A program made the translations under genes and the position numbers. Of a DNA stretch of 64,000 nucleotides, positions 1-12,000 are shown piece after piece. The stretch is from Ascarosepion bandense (lineage: Eukaryota > Mollusca > Cephalopoda > Sepiida > Sepiidae). Position 1 is the stretch's first letter. Every line of letters starts with the position of its first letter. The DNA lies in NCBI GenBank assembly GCA_037127315.1, contig JBBBDQ010001456.1, forward strand, positions 2,385,501-2,449,500, read 5' to 3'. The notes beneath the pieces were generated by a model that made no database searches, had not been told where the DNA came from, and worked only from the letters and a program-made list of their open reading frames with translations.

Positions 1-334
1 CTCCTGATCATTGGGCGCAATCAGACGAAACGTTGCTATTCACTGCAATATAGGCCATGATCTACCGGCTCTCGGCACTGACATGAACAAGGTCCATCTC
101 CACGTTGATGGCATGCTTGACCAGCAAAGAAACTCCTCTGGCCAATCAGTCCCCATATACTGAATAGGCAACAAAGTCATTAGACAGCACACTGGCATCG
201 ACATTGTAAACAAAGCTAGCCTCTTGGAGCATGACCACATCCACGCTGAATGAAAAGAGGTCCTGAAGCAGGTGGGTTGCCTTACCCTGATCTCTCAGGC
301 CGTTCACATTCAAGCTAGCTAACTTGATTGACAT
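1..334 (-). pseudogene. Tx1-like LINE ORF2, start of the endonuclease
   Basis: The ATG at 334 opens SIKLASLNVNGLRDQGKATH, the first strand of an APE-type endonuclease with the metal-binding Asn of the LNVNG motif. VVMLQEA, with the expected Glu, follows. A frameshift near 146 moves the reading into another frame (GTDWPEEFLCWSS), and the rest is outside the window. The paralogous start in the + copy is at 3533. Confidence 0.8.
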
Positions 335-969
335 CTGTTAGACCTGAAACCTGAAACAAGAAAAAGAGAAAATTACTCCTAATCACATACCAGGTAGAAA
401 ACTCTGGGGGTAAGGACCTCAAAGGACTGTCCTAGGGAACCAGTTCCTACATCGGACGTAATCTGCCCGTATAGGACAATTCTGCCAACGTCTGTGGGAT
501 GATTTAGTTTTAGAACCCTGTATATGCAGAGATGGAGCAAAATAGGGACTCTCCCTGCACACATTTTTGCCATTTTCCAGTATAGGAAATCAGTTTTGTT
601 ATGTCTTTGGCTGCAGTCAGATGGTCCCAGACCTGAAGTCTTCCCCCAGTATTTCTAATAAGGGTGCCTTCAGAAGTTATTTGGGTCATTTGTGGATTTT
701 CCATCCACAGTCATTAATTTATTTATTTGATGCAGGTGAGGATATTAAGGATTTCTCCAAATTCCTTCCTGGAGACCGTCACCTGCAGAGTGATATCGCC
801 AGTGTCAAATCCCGCTTTGCTTTCCCATATCTAGCAAAGAACACTCTGATATGGTCCTCAGATATTTCCATGGCCACCCCATGCAAGGTTATGTGGGTCT
901 TGTGGGTGCCCATGTATTCTGTTTAGAGATGAAGCGTCTTTGTGGACAATGTCGCCCTGACTAGCTGTT

Positions 970-1398
970 TCACCTCCTCTTGGGTTCTAAGCAGGATGTT
1001 TTACAAGCATGACTTCTATGAGCCACTATCTTTGCCTTGATTTGGAGGCTTTTTATGGTCTTCTTCACAACCTCCCTTCTGACCCCGATAAACTTGTGCG
1101 TTTTAGGGTTCTTGGTCAGCAGGGAGTTAATTCTCGGTTCAATAGCTTGTAGTCCTTCAGGAACTGATAAGAGTTTGTTCCTGGAGATGAACTCTGCGAA
1201 CTTTAGCTTCTGCTCCTCATAATAAGCCTCATTTTTGACTACCTTCCCTCCACCCCATGCCGAGGTGAAGGGAACCTGCGATTCCAGCCTTTTTGAGGCC
1301 ATCGACTGGGTTTTGCTGTTGTTCGAGGAAAGTGGTGATTCTTGGATCACGGTGCTTGGAACCTGCCACTCCCCTTCTTTCCCCTCACTCCAGGCCAA
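970..1398 (-). pseudogene. Tx1-like LINE ORF1, N-terminal fragment
   Basis: A 142-codon open stretch with a SYYEE-like helix (AYYEEQKLKFAEFI), then LTKNPKTHKFIGVRREVVKK and IKSLQIKAKIV. The same order, with clear residue identity, occurs in the + copy at 2020-2270. ORF1 of these elements encodes an RNA-binding chaperone of the retrotransposition particle. This copy has an internal repeat of the PST-AWSEGK motif near its start. The stop at 970 falls before the zinc knuckle, so the protein is truncated. Confidence 0.75.
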
Positions 1399-1440
1399 AG
1401 TAGAGGGAATTGATGACTGAGGCCTCTTCCATTTTGTACT

Positions 1441-1862
1441 TCTGCTGAAGGAGGCTCTTCACAGTAGTATTTGCCTGGAAATACTGACAAACGTACTTCA
1501 ATCACATACCAACTTTACTTTACAACTTTTCTGTACCTGACTTACACCAAAGCGAACAAGCAAACTGAATGAATGACCCACGGTAACTGACGGCTTAGTC
1601 CAAAACTAACAACTCTCAGATGCCCAGCAAATTGGTAGGTGTTTTATATAACAGCCTGGAGATTCCACTTTGCTATCTAGGCACGTCTATTCTGTAGGTT
1701 CTGATTGGCTGATGATTCCAGTGTGGATATTGTGCTCAATAAATATTAGTACAATATCCACCCTATAGTGAGAGGAGAGAATGACATCTCTCCAGGCTTC
1801 ACACTAGGAGTACCCCTAGGTACTTTTGTAAGTATCCTGGGTTTTTTGGAGAGTTACTCTCT
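1441..1862. other. Spacer between the 5' ends of two divergent LINE copies
   Basis: There is no coding signal. This 420 bp lies between the outward-facing 5' ends of the two Tx1-like copies, so it should hold 5' UTR remnants of both plus the original junction. A local stretch around 1725-1765 repeats ATATTG/CAATAT motifs. I see no long inverted repeat joining the two copies. Confidence 0.5.
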
Positions 1863-3204
1863 GTGTTGGAAGTTTGTGTCATTTTTCGAGTTCAATGTCA
1901 GTTATTATCTGTATATCCCATTGATCGTGTAGCTACTGAGAGCCTCTGTCAACAGAAGGACCATATCCGGGCTGACAAAGGCCTGTCAGAGTTGCCAGTG
2001 CCCTCCACGTTGGCTTGGAGTGGAGGGACCAAAGTCAAGAAGCATGCTTCCTACTATGAGGAAGCTAGGGAATGGTTTGCCGACTATATTTCTGGTACAG
2101 AACTCCTCTCTGTGCTAGAAAGTCTCAAGGATATCAAGCCGAGGATCATCTCCCTGTTGACTAAAGATCCCAAGACCCACAAGTTTGTTGGGGGTCAGCA
2201 GGGAGATGGTGGAGGAGGCCATCAAGGCCCTCCAGATCAAGGCTAAAATGGTTTCCAGATGTAGCCACACCATGTGGGATGTCCTGCTCGGTTCTGTTGA
2301 AGAAGCCAAAGAGTTGGCCAGTGTGACCTTGACTACAAAAGCACTCCATCTACAGACAGAATACATGAGCACCTGGAAGACACGGGTTACTCTACATGGG
2401 GTGCCTATGGACATATCGACAGACCATGTCAGAGTGATTTTTGCCTGGTACGTCCAGGTAGCGGAGGTGACCACTCTAATTTTTAAGTCCGGTTTCACTA
2501 TGGGAGACATTACTCTGCAGGTAACGGTCTCTTGCAAGGAGTTTGGAGAAATCCTGAACATCTTCACCTGCAGAAGACGTTTGATATTTGTGGTAGTCGA
2601 GGAAAGAAGGCCGTTTTGCTGGGTCTGCTGAGCATCGGAGCATGTTGCCAAGGCATGCCCTATGAAGAACCCTGCTCCAAAGACCCAGGCATCACAATCA
2701 TTGTCGTCTCAAGCATCAACCCAAGCTTCATCCCAAGCTTTGCAAGTGTCCGAGAAGGAGACACTGAAAGAATTCTTTATGGTGAAGGAGGTTGAGTGGT
2801 AAACGGTCGGCAAGAAGGGATTGAAAACCAAGACTCCTCTACCACAAGAGAAGTCCAAGTCTCCTCCACCGCAAAAGTCTCCTCTGAAGTTGTTTCCGAT
2901 GTCACCACTGCTGAAATCACCCCTGAAGCAGGACGTCCCAAAGGGAAAGCCGAAACAGTCCCCTAAAAAGTCAGCCCAGGAGTAGAAGATGGAAGTGGAA
3001 GCACCAGCACCCAGAGCGTCATCCCTAAAGAGAGGTCATGACGAAGAAGAGGATGAAAAAGACAACCCAAAGTTCCTGAGGAAAAGCTGCAGCAAAGAGA
3101 AGGAAGGAGCAGCGTCAAAAGCTTCATCGCTACCAGTTTCACTAGAAATCACGGAAGATCCCACAAACTTCCCGAAGGCTCCTGGTGTAATTAACCTCGT
3201 CTGA
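1863..3204 (+). pseudogene. LINE ORF1 (RNA-binding protein), frameshifted
   Basis: The N-terminal part (KKHASYYEEAREWFADYISG to LTKDPKTHKFVG) is open to about 2190. The frame then shifts to the one at 2185-2631 (EEAIKALQIKAKM ... TLHGVPMDIS ... EFGEILNIFTCRRR). A CCHC zinc knuckle with spacing CX2CX4HX4C lies at about 2611-2652, but a TGA sits inside it. A Pro/Lys/Ser-rich tail follows, and 2989-3204 is a charged EEDEKDN segment. ORF1 coats the LINE RNA. This copy cannot make the full protein. Confidence 0.78.
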
Positions 3205-3532
3205 AACACTAGGGGTAATCTTCGGGTGTGAGGAGCATATCAACGCCGCAGACAAGTTCTACAAGAACATTACCATATTCTGGAGTGACACTCCGAAATT
3301 ACGCAAAATCAGCAAGAATTGTGCAGGTAGGGTCCCAGTTTTGCTCCATCCCTCACTTTATAGGGCTGTAAAACTAATCTATCTCATGGATGTTGCAGCA
3401 TTGTCCTGGATGGGCGTATTATGTCCGATATTGCTACTGGTTCTCTTGGACAATCCATCAGGGTTCTTGCTCCCAGAGATTTCTTCCCTGTATGCGATTA
3501 ATTCTCTTTTTGATCTTTTTCAGACTTAAAAG

Positions 3533-6497
3533 GTGTCTATTAAGATAGCCAGCTTGAATGCGAATAGTCTGAAGAATCGGGGTAAGGCTGTCCACCTGCT
3601 TCGTGACCTCTTGTCGTTCAGCATGGATGTGGCCGTGATCCAAGAGATTCACTTTGTTTGCGACGTTGATGCCTGTGTACTAACAACTTTGTTGTCTATT
3701 CAGCATATATGGACTGATTGGCCAGAGGAGTTTCTTTGCTGGTCAAGCATACCCTGGACGCGAGGGTGGATATTGTTCATGTCGGTGGCGAGGGCTGGTT
3801 GATCATGGCTGATATTGCAGTGAAGAGCAACTTGTTTTGTCTGATTGCGTTTTATGCGTCCAATGATCAGGAGAAGTGTGTCTCGTTTTTTCGGCTGTTG
3901 AGGCCCTTTCTGGTTGATTCATCATGACTAATCCTAATGGAGGACTGGAATGCCGTCCTGAACCTCAAGTGGGATAGAGGGAGGGGCATTAGCGGGAGGC
4001 GTGGTGATTGTAGCCTGGTTGATCATATTGACAAATTTGGTCTCATCAATAGATACTGGACAAATAGTTGGACTTCTACCCGGGTAGCTAGTTACCTGGA
4101 TAGAATTTTAGTGAGAGAAGCCAACATAGATTTCTTAGAATGTTCTACATTCCACTGGTTAGGCTACTTGGACCACAAACTCGTTTGTGCCCAGGTAGCG
4201 TTAGAATTTAGGCCTAGAATGGCAGGTTACTGGAAGTTCAATCTGTCCTTAAAGCTAATTACTCCTGGGTGGAGGCTGGTGGGAATCCCCTAGAGAAAGC
4301 CATAGCTAAGGAGGCCCTGGAGCATTCGAATAGCGAGCATTACATAGGTCAGGTACTTAGACATAAGTTAAGCAAGATGACTTCTGAAGCTGTGAACATG
4401 GGGACAGAACTGCGCAAGGAAGAGATTCGTCGAGGCGACGATCGGTACATTCGAGATGTGCGAGACCCGGAGGGGCATACCCTTCGGTTGACCAAGGACA
4501 TGTGCGAGGCATTTTGGCAGCATTTTGAGATCCAGTTTACCAAGGAGCTTGGTCTCTGTGACGAGGAGTTTCATCTATATGGCTGGTCACCAGGTCTGGA
4601 TGGTTTGCCCTATGAATTGTACTTGAGGCTGTTGCACATCTTTGTCCTGAATTTGACTGTTGTGTTCAACAACTGGTTCTGGCAGGGGTCAATCTCCAAC
4701 TGGTTCAGCAGAGGTGTGATCATGCTGTTGAGAAAAAGCAAGGATGTTGGGAGGGAGCTAGAGGCTTACAGGTCCATAACTCTGCTAAACAGAGAACTAA
4801 AGATTTTTGCCAAGATCTTGATGAATTGTTTGCAGCTAGTTGCCGAGTCTGTTTGAACCTGAACAGACTTGTTCTGTGAAAGGCCAAACAATTTAGAGCA
4901 ATTTGCATCTGATTCGCACGATTATAGAGGGTGTAAAAGATGTCAAAGAAGTCGCACTGATCAATTTAGATCAGTCCAAGGCATTTGATAGAGTTGATCA
5001 TCACTACCTGGCGGCTGTCCTACAAGTTGCTGGATTCGTACCCAACTTCTCCCACTCGATTAACTTCCTGTATCAATCCCCAATGGCTGTGGTACAGGTG
5101 AACGGGATGTTGTTGGGCACTTTTGTGCTGTCACAGTCTGTCAATCAGGGTTGTCCACTGTCACCCTTACTTTATGCTTTGGCGTTGGAGCCTCTCCTTT
5201 GTCGGCTAAGGGACAGGGCATGTAGTTCGGCCCTACGTGGAATCACTGTCCCTGGTGGAGCTCGAGCCAGAGTTTCTGCATACGCTGATGATGTAATTGC
5301 TTTCATGTTGTCCCTGGATGACATTGAAGCAGTACAGAAGGTGCTTGAATGATATGAACAGGTCACCGGGGCCAAGATTAACCGTGACAAGTCTTCCGGC
5401 TTACAGTTAAGTGCTTGGAAGGGTGCTACCCTCCCAGGGCCTTCAACTGGACAGATGGCCCTGTCTGCATTCTTGGAGTGTGGTTTGGGGCCAACCTCCA
5501 GCTGGAGAAAAATTGGTCTGAAGTACAGGCAAAGGTTGGTGCGTCAGTTGAGATTTGGCGTCAAAGGAATTATCTTTAAAGCGTGTACCACATACGTCTT
5601 TCCCATTATTCTTTACCAGCTGGCTGTACTTCCACTTTGTGAGCTTCATGAGAAAGTGATCGAGTGTTTGCTATTCTCCTTTTTGTGGAGAGGATGCAAA
5701 CATCACATCAACAAATGTCTGTTATCAATGTCTGTGTCATGGGGATCTGGGAATGTCGCACTTGGCCTTGAGAGCAATCATGTTTCCTCCTCGAATGTCT
5801 GGCAGCCTTGCCGGCCATTCCTCGGTCCGGTGACTTTTCTTGGCTTAGGAAAGTCTTCTATCAGGGATTAGTGGTGGGTGTTGTGAAGGATCCACTACAT
5901 GAAGTGCTTGGCATGTCGTGTCGGAGGAGGAGTATCGCTCCTTCTGGTCTTGGGTACCAGGTGTGGATTATCTCAGCAACTCTGAGTTTTTGCTAACCTG
6001 ACAGTTAGTTTGGAACCTGTTGTCTCTCAATGACATGGCCTTCATATGGGGCCTGGCGAATTTGCCAGATTGTGAATGCTGCAACCTTGGTTTAAAGGAG
6101 ACCTTGGCGCATGCCTTCTACCATTGTTCACGTGTTTACCCACTATGGGACTGTGTCGGCAAGTTGACTGCTCGTATCATGCCACGTGAACTTGTGCTCA
6201 TTGATCGTGCATACGCCTGTGACAATGTGTTGTCCTTGTTCTCTTGGGTGAAGTGTATGGTGTTTCTGTCACTGCTGGCCATGGCAAGGAAGGTGATATG
6301 GACGATGTGAAAGGAGAAAGTCTTGCGGGGTGTCTGTCTTGCACATCAGGATTTGATCCAATATTTTGAGCATCAGCTCAAAATGAAGATTAGAACTGCT
6401 TGGAATTGGTTGACTTTGACAGGTTTCAGCAAAAGGTGGGTGAATGTGGCAAGGCTGGTTCGCATGAATGGGGCTAGCCTTGATTTTCTCTTTTAGG
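3533..6497 (+). pseudogene. LINE ORF2: endonuclease and reverse transcriptase, broken
   Basis: The endonuclease starts SIKIASLNANSLKNRGKAVH at 3533, where the expected ATG is GTG. WNAVLN and LDHKLV mark its later part. RT begins near 4560 (SPGLDGLPYELYLR), passes INLDQSKAFDRVDHHYL at 4957-5010 (first catalytic Asp region), NQGCPLSPLL at ~5143, and AYADD at 5278-5292, all with catalytic residues present. The C-terminal CECC ... HAFYHC motif at 6070-6130 is the cysteine/histidine element typical of these LINEs. There are at least four breaks: near 3700, 4270, 4860 and 5350. Confidence 0.88.
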
Positions 6498-6600
6498 TCT
6501 GTTAGTTGCATCAAGGTGGATTCCTTTGAATCCCTTCCTTGGTTAAGGTAGTTCCTTTTTGTATATCTAGTTAATGAATGTGATTCCTGGCCTGTTCCTG

Positions 6601-8575
6601 GCATTGTCTTTTGTTATGATCCAGGTCAAGATTCCTAGTTTAAACAGTTCTTTTTATTGTCCCGTTTTATCTTGTCTGGGTCAGGATTATATTTTTCTAT
6701 CCAGTTTATTTTCTCTTCTCCACTTCATGTAGAAAGAGTGCTTCTTGATTTTGTCTTATGGGCAGAAAACAGCGGCCTCTTTGATTTGCGGGACGGTTGG
6801 GTCCAACTAACATCATGATTTATGTTTGTATTTTTAGTCAAAAATTTTTGTTTTGGGGATTTTGAATTATATCCTCCCCACATGTCATGTCATGAGAAAT
6901 TTTTAAATATATTTTTGTATATATATTGTACATTATGAAATTTTTATACTCATTTGGGGTGTTTTTAGGTCCCTGGTACATATGAGGTATTTTGGTATAA
7001 GGATTGAATGCTGATGGACAAGTTCTTGTGGTGAGAGAGAAAATTGTAATGTATGTCTGGGTTGTGAATCGGGTTAGCTAGATATAGGTTAGTTACTGTT
7101 GACCATCCTAGTTTTTTGCTCCGTTCACCAACTTTGGCCATCTGCCGTAATTGTATTTTATGCAGTAAATCTCGAGGAGAGAGGGACATGTATTGAGTTA
7201 CAACCCAGTTTATTTTTGTCTACCAACTGGACGTTGGTTGGAAACATCCTTGTGAAGGTGAGTCTCATACTCTTGATTGTTCATGACCAAGTAAGTATTT
7301 TGACCAAATTTAATAAAATTAAAAAATTTTACAGGTTATTTGAATTTCAGAAGCAATTAATATGAATCATATTTCTCTTTGAATTACTTTTCTTGAACAT
7401 ATGTAACACTGTTTTCTGGTACACAATCAAAGTATTAACGGATAGGAAATGACAAATGTTTAAAAAAAGGAAGTGAATATATTTGAATAGAATGATAAAT
7501 ATACCAAAAGCAGAGAATGTAGATATTTTTTATTTTAAAAAGTGAAAATTTGAAAGACACATAGAATTTTCCATAGACTGGCAGAAACTCAAAAACCCAT
7601 GTGGTTTTACTGGGTGACAGTTGACAGTTGATCTATGAATTCCCGAGAGCTTGTGAAATCATAGAACGAATAAGATTCAGTATGGTTTTCTTATAATCAG
7701 AATTGGGCTGACAATAAGCAACCACTTTTGGGTGAAAGTGAAAAAGAAAATAAATTGATTAGGGATCACAAAGAGATCATCCCTGATGGTTATGTGGTGA
7801 CTGGGGTTGTCAGGTAGGATTTCTTTGTTATAAAAAGCAGTTCATGACCCTGATAAAAATCCAAGTAAAAGACAAAAAAGGGATCTAGCACTTGTTTGAT
7901 TTGAAATGGAATTTTTCCTTGTGTAGGAAAAATATTATGGAAAGGAATTAACAACCCTGTTAAACAAAAAGATTGAGGGAAAACCAAAAAGGCATCTGTC
8001 TGATTTGAAGCAGGTAATCTTTTCCTGAAAATTAAATTTTGTGATTTGGAATAATAATTTATAATTAATAAAATGGTAAGGAGGGAGGTAGAAAGAATTC
8101 CATGCCCTTGAAGAACATGGTGAGAGATGCCAACTTGAGGGAGAAGTGCTGGCAACCAGTCAAAGGACAGATTGAGTGGCAGGCACAGTAGAAATACTAA
8201 GGAAGAGAAAGGAGTTGTCTGCAGTGGTGTGAGATATCAACAAGAGGAAAAGTAGAGTAACCACAACCACCAAAAAAGGGATAGAATGATGGATTCATTA
8301 AATGAATATAATGAATCCAACTAAAATTGGAACTTGGCTTGCCAGTTTTTAATTTCCAGCCATTATCTGTTACTATACTCACACATTTAAGTTTACAGCA
8401 CCTGAAATTCCCAAGTAGTTAGCAGTCACACATCCAGTTACTGAATTGGCTTGACATTGCTTAACTTTGGTAATTTTACATAAAAATACTTTGGAGTTAT
8501 AGTGTTGTGTTAATGCTATTAACAACTGAATTTGTTTATTTTCAATGATATTTTTTCTAATTAAATATATTACAG
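6601..8575 (+). other. LINE 3' flank and ACOX intron, no gene seen
   Basis: AT-rich sequence without a supported coding region. I searched for the preceding ACOX exon, which should end near a TEMGHG motif, and found none. A short perfect inverted repeat (GGATTCATT / AATGAATCC) lies at about 8290-8320. Confidence 0.5.
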
Positions 8576-8683
8576 GTACATATATTCGAGGCCTTGAAAC
8601 AACTGCAACTTATGACAAAGACACTGAAGAATTTGTTCTGAACAGCCCTACCATGACATCAGCTAAGTGGTGGTCAGGAGGAT
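8576..8683 (+). CDS. ACOX1: ACOX exon a (acyl-CoA oxidase, middle domain start)
   Basis: The exon is preceded by a TTACAG acceptor and followed by a GTAAGT donor. Two bases complete a Gly codon, then 35 codons read [13 protein letters not shown] ... [13 protein letters not shown], and one base is left over (phase 1 at both ends). This is the strand-turn segment before the substrate-facing loop of acyl-CoA oxidases. The preceding exon should end with a TEMGHG-like motif; I could not find it in the upstream 2 kb. Confidence 0.93.
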
Positions 8684-9019
8684 GTAAGTAAAAACAAATA
8701 TGTTAGAATTACTTTGAATGATTACAAAATGTAAGTGGTTTATTTGTGACACATGTTAATATAGAATACTTGTTCTATATTAATTTGATCTCTGCGATAT
8801 GGTTATGAATTGTAAACATATCACTCTATGGTTGAAGTCTTTCAGAGTTTTTTATTTTATTTTTGTTTTTTGTTCAGGTATCTTTAGATGCATTTCAGAA
8901 GAATCTGTTTTGTGAGAGGAAATTTCTACCATTCCTATAACTAGATAAATGTTTAGAAAATATGGAATATAAAAGAATTTGCAATCTCAAATTTTGTGTG
9001 TGTGGGTGTGGGTGAGTGA

Positions 9020-9071
<52 letters not shown>

Positions 9072-12000
9072 ACGGATATAGATAACCACACACACCTACA
9101 CACATATTGAGATCGGTCTCTGCATGGTAACAAGGAGATGATCATGTGAGAGCCTAGAGTCAGTTTTGGGATAGCAGGTCAAGGTTGATTGACCCAGATA
9201 CCCTTAGTAACAAATGTCTAGACAGGAAATAGACAGAAGCTAGACATGAGGTCATGAAACAGCAGGAGCTAGAATTCGCACCAAAAACCAAATCACGTGG
9301 AAAGCAAAGTTTGTAATTCAGTTGCAGTTTGAATCTTGTATGAACCAGTCATGACTGCTGAGCGCTGATGAATGAAAAGGAAAACGCAGTTGAGATTATA
9401 GTGTAATTTGACCAATTCATCCTAAGCAACTCCGAATAATGAAAAAACGAACTTCTAAATTCTTATTCGTTAAAACAAGAAGATGAAGTTGAATAGCTTT
9501 GCAAAGAACAAAGAAAGATAGCGATAAAGATAAGATAAGAAGCTGTAATGTTTTTGTATGCTGATTCCTGTATGGGAAAGAAAGCGAAGCCAAGTTGTTT
9601 ATCAAGAAAAGGAAGAAAGATAATGATGCAGAAAAGTTAACATGAAGGGAAGAGATATTGAAGATAAGAAAAAGTAGAATTGTCTGGGTACAGAAAATAT
9701 GACGAGTGTTTGAATAAAAGAATGAAAAAGAATGTGGACATTTCAGAAATTTTTTATGCTGAAAGCACAACAGTCAACCGAAAGAAAATAGAGAGTGTTG
9801 TAATACATTCATTTCAAGTGGACTGTGTTTGAGTTCGAAGTTGTATAAAGAAAGAGGAGGAAGAGAGAAAAGAAAGAAAAGACAGTAAAATAAGAGAGAA
9901 GGAACTGATATAAAGATAAGTTATTATATTCTTAGACCCATGTTAGAATACGCATACACTTCCACGAATATTATGTTACCACATACACCATATGACGTGT
10001 TTATGAATTATATGATTCTCTCCATTTTTATTTTGTATTAATCTCTTGCATTTGTATTTGCCTGTATTCATTCATATTTGTTGATATGTGTTGTAAATTG
10101 TTATTTTGATTACATTGGGTATCCGAATATAAGTTTTGAGGTTCAGGTCATTGGACATTCTTATTCATACTGAGATATTTTTTTATTTTAATACTTTATT
10201 ACTTATTAAAATCTTATATCAAAAATTGTCTTGTCTTGTTGGTCAGCGCATGTGTTGATATTGAAGCAGATCTGGGAAGATTGCCATTCGATTATATCAA
10301 TCGAACAGCAATCTTATTTTCTTGTTTTTATTTATCATTGTCCATTTGTCAATTATCAAGGAGAGATAACCTGTATCTGTCCATAGATGTGAAAATATAT
10401 GGTTATCATCGAGGCAGGCATATAATTATGAATTAAAAGTACATTGCGACATGGAAATTTCTATGTTTCCTTTTAACTAATCAAAATAAAGATTCACTTT
10501 GAAATTTGGCCAGTAGTTTCTAGGGAATACATACTTTTATTTACTTCTCCTGCTTGAGTGCCATGGTGCAGAGTCCTGTTGCCAGACTCAGGGTCTTTCA
10601 GCAGCCACTCTCTTGACCCAGAGCAGCACTACCTCCTGAAGGCACTTGATGTAAGCTTCTGTGTTGAGTCTGAGGCCCTCTTTACCAACAAATTTTGGAG
10701 TTGTTTTCTCATCAGAATGATCAGAGTGAGTTTTCCAATTTGCTGTACCTTCTTAATCACTATTAGACTCCTTTACACTTTTCTGAATCTTCTGCATTGT
10801 CCTCAAATTGACACCCAAACACTCTGAAATGTTTGTATTAGAACTTCTGGTGTAAATGCCAGTTAGCATAGTATGCTGTTTCCAAATTCCTGGTGGAGTG
10901 AATTGCGTCATGGTGCTCTTTTTCTCACAGACTTTGCCCAACTGACTCTACTATACTGTGTAGTCAACAAAATTTAAAAAAATTAACATCCATGCGCAAA
11001 ATTAAAAATTTAAAATGGCAATAATTTACCCTTCGCACCATCTATGTATAATAGGCCAGTGGAGGAAATTCAAGAGATAAAAAAAACTCCAAAAATAATA
11101 ATATTGAAAAAAACTAATAATGTATATTGCATATTAGTAAGCCTTTTGACCAAATGGAAGCATAATAAGAAAGATTTAAAAATATGAATTTTCAAACACA
11201 CCTGTGTCCTTTCTCAATGAGGTGAGAAATGAAAAATTATGTGAGACTTTTTTTTTCCACACAAAAATATCCGATAGTTTTTGCCTAGTTTGCCATGAGT
11301 AGGATTGCAGAAGGATTTTTTAGGAAATGGTATTCTTTGAGTGTTAAATTCCTGTTTAAATCTAGAATGTGTGAATTTATTTTAAAAATATATTTTAGCT
11401 TATTTTCATTGTTCTTGTTGATATTTAATTGAAGACACCAAAAGCAGGCATCTAACTTCAGTGCTATGGTCCGGTTGGATGAAATGTGTAGCTGCAGTGA
11501 AATTGATGTTTTTCTTATTGTTATTAAACCAAAGACAAAATTCTATACCTGTCTCACTGATATAATTTCCCTTTTTACATTTGTTGCAAAAATGTAAATA
11601 TATTTGAGCTATCACAAATCAGAGGAGGAGGTCATATGTATGCCAAATAGTGTAAAAATACAATTGGTAGTAATTGATTTTTAATAGAAATTATCTCCTT
11701 AAAACTATCACATTATTCTTTAAAACAACACAACAGTCTCACTGATGAAAGTTTTATCATATTGAGAAATTCACCTGTCTAGATTCTTGATTGAAATATT
11801 AAGTATGCAGAACTAAAGAGAAGAATTTATCAGAAGAATTCATGCAATCTTGAAATTGCAAGCTGAAGTGGAAGCTCTATTACAGTGAATGATATCTCTT
11901 ACCTGTGAGAATGGTGATTGATTTGTACACATTCCTTTCTAAGTGTATTAAAGCAAGCATTTAAGATAAAAGTAGTCACACAAAATATTAACAATCTATA

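Larger units (their letters stand above)
1..1440 (-). mobile_element. Tx1/L1-like LINE, 5' part, head to head with the next copy
   Basis: Read on the minus strand, this holds the ORF1 N-terminal domain (1398-970), an ORF1 middle part (about 950-720) and the start of an endonuclease ORF (334 downwards). All three match the + strand copy at 1863-3800. The stretch between the ORF1 middle and the endonuclease is shorter than in the other copy, so the region around the zinc knuckle is deleted. The element runs off the window at base 1. Stops and frameshifts show that it is dead. Confidence 0.85.
1863..6600 (+). mobile_element. Tx1/L1-like LINE, nearly full length, inactive
   Basis: ORF1 (1863-3204) is followed by ORF2 (3533-6497), which carries endonuclease, reverse transcriptase and a terminal zinc-finger-like region in LINE order. 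RT motifs such as SPGLDGLPYELYLR, NQGCPLSPLLYALALEPLL and AYADD place it near the Tx1 branch of L1. Several frameshifts and stops cut both ORFs. The 3' end is not sharply defined; AT-rich 3' UTR-like sequence follows 6500. Confidence 0.88.

Noticed and set aside
7099..7365. Possible upstream ACOX exon with a GTGAGT-like donor near 7260
   Set aside because: The translation shows no ACOX motif and the frame does not fit the phase needed for exon a.
9417..9770. 117-codon antisense ORF in the solo LTR
   Set aside because: Low-complexity Ser/Leu/Phe sequence from A/G-rich LTR DNA; not matched by the paired LTRs in frame.
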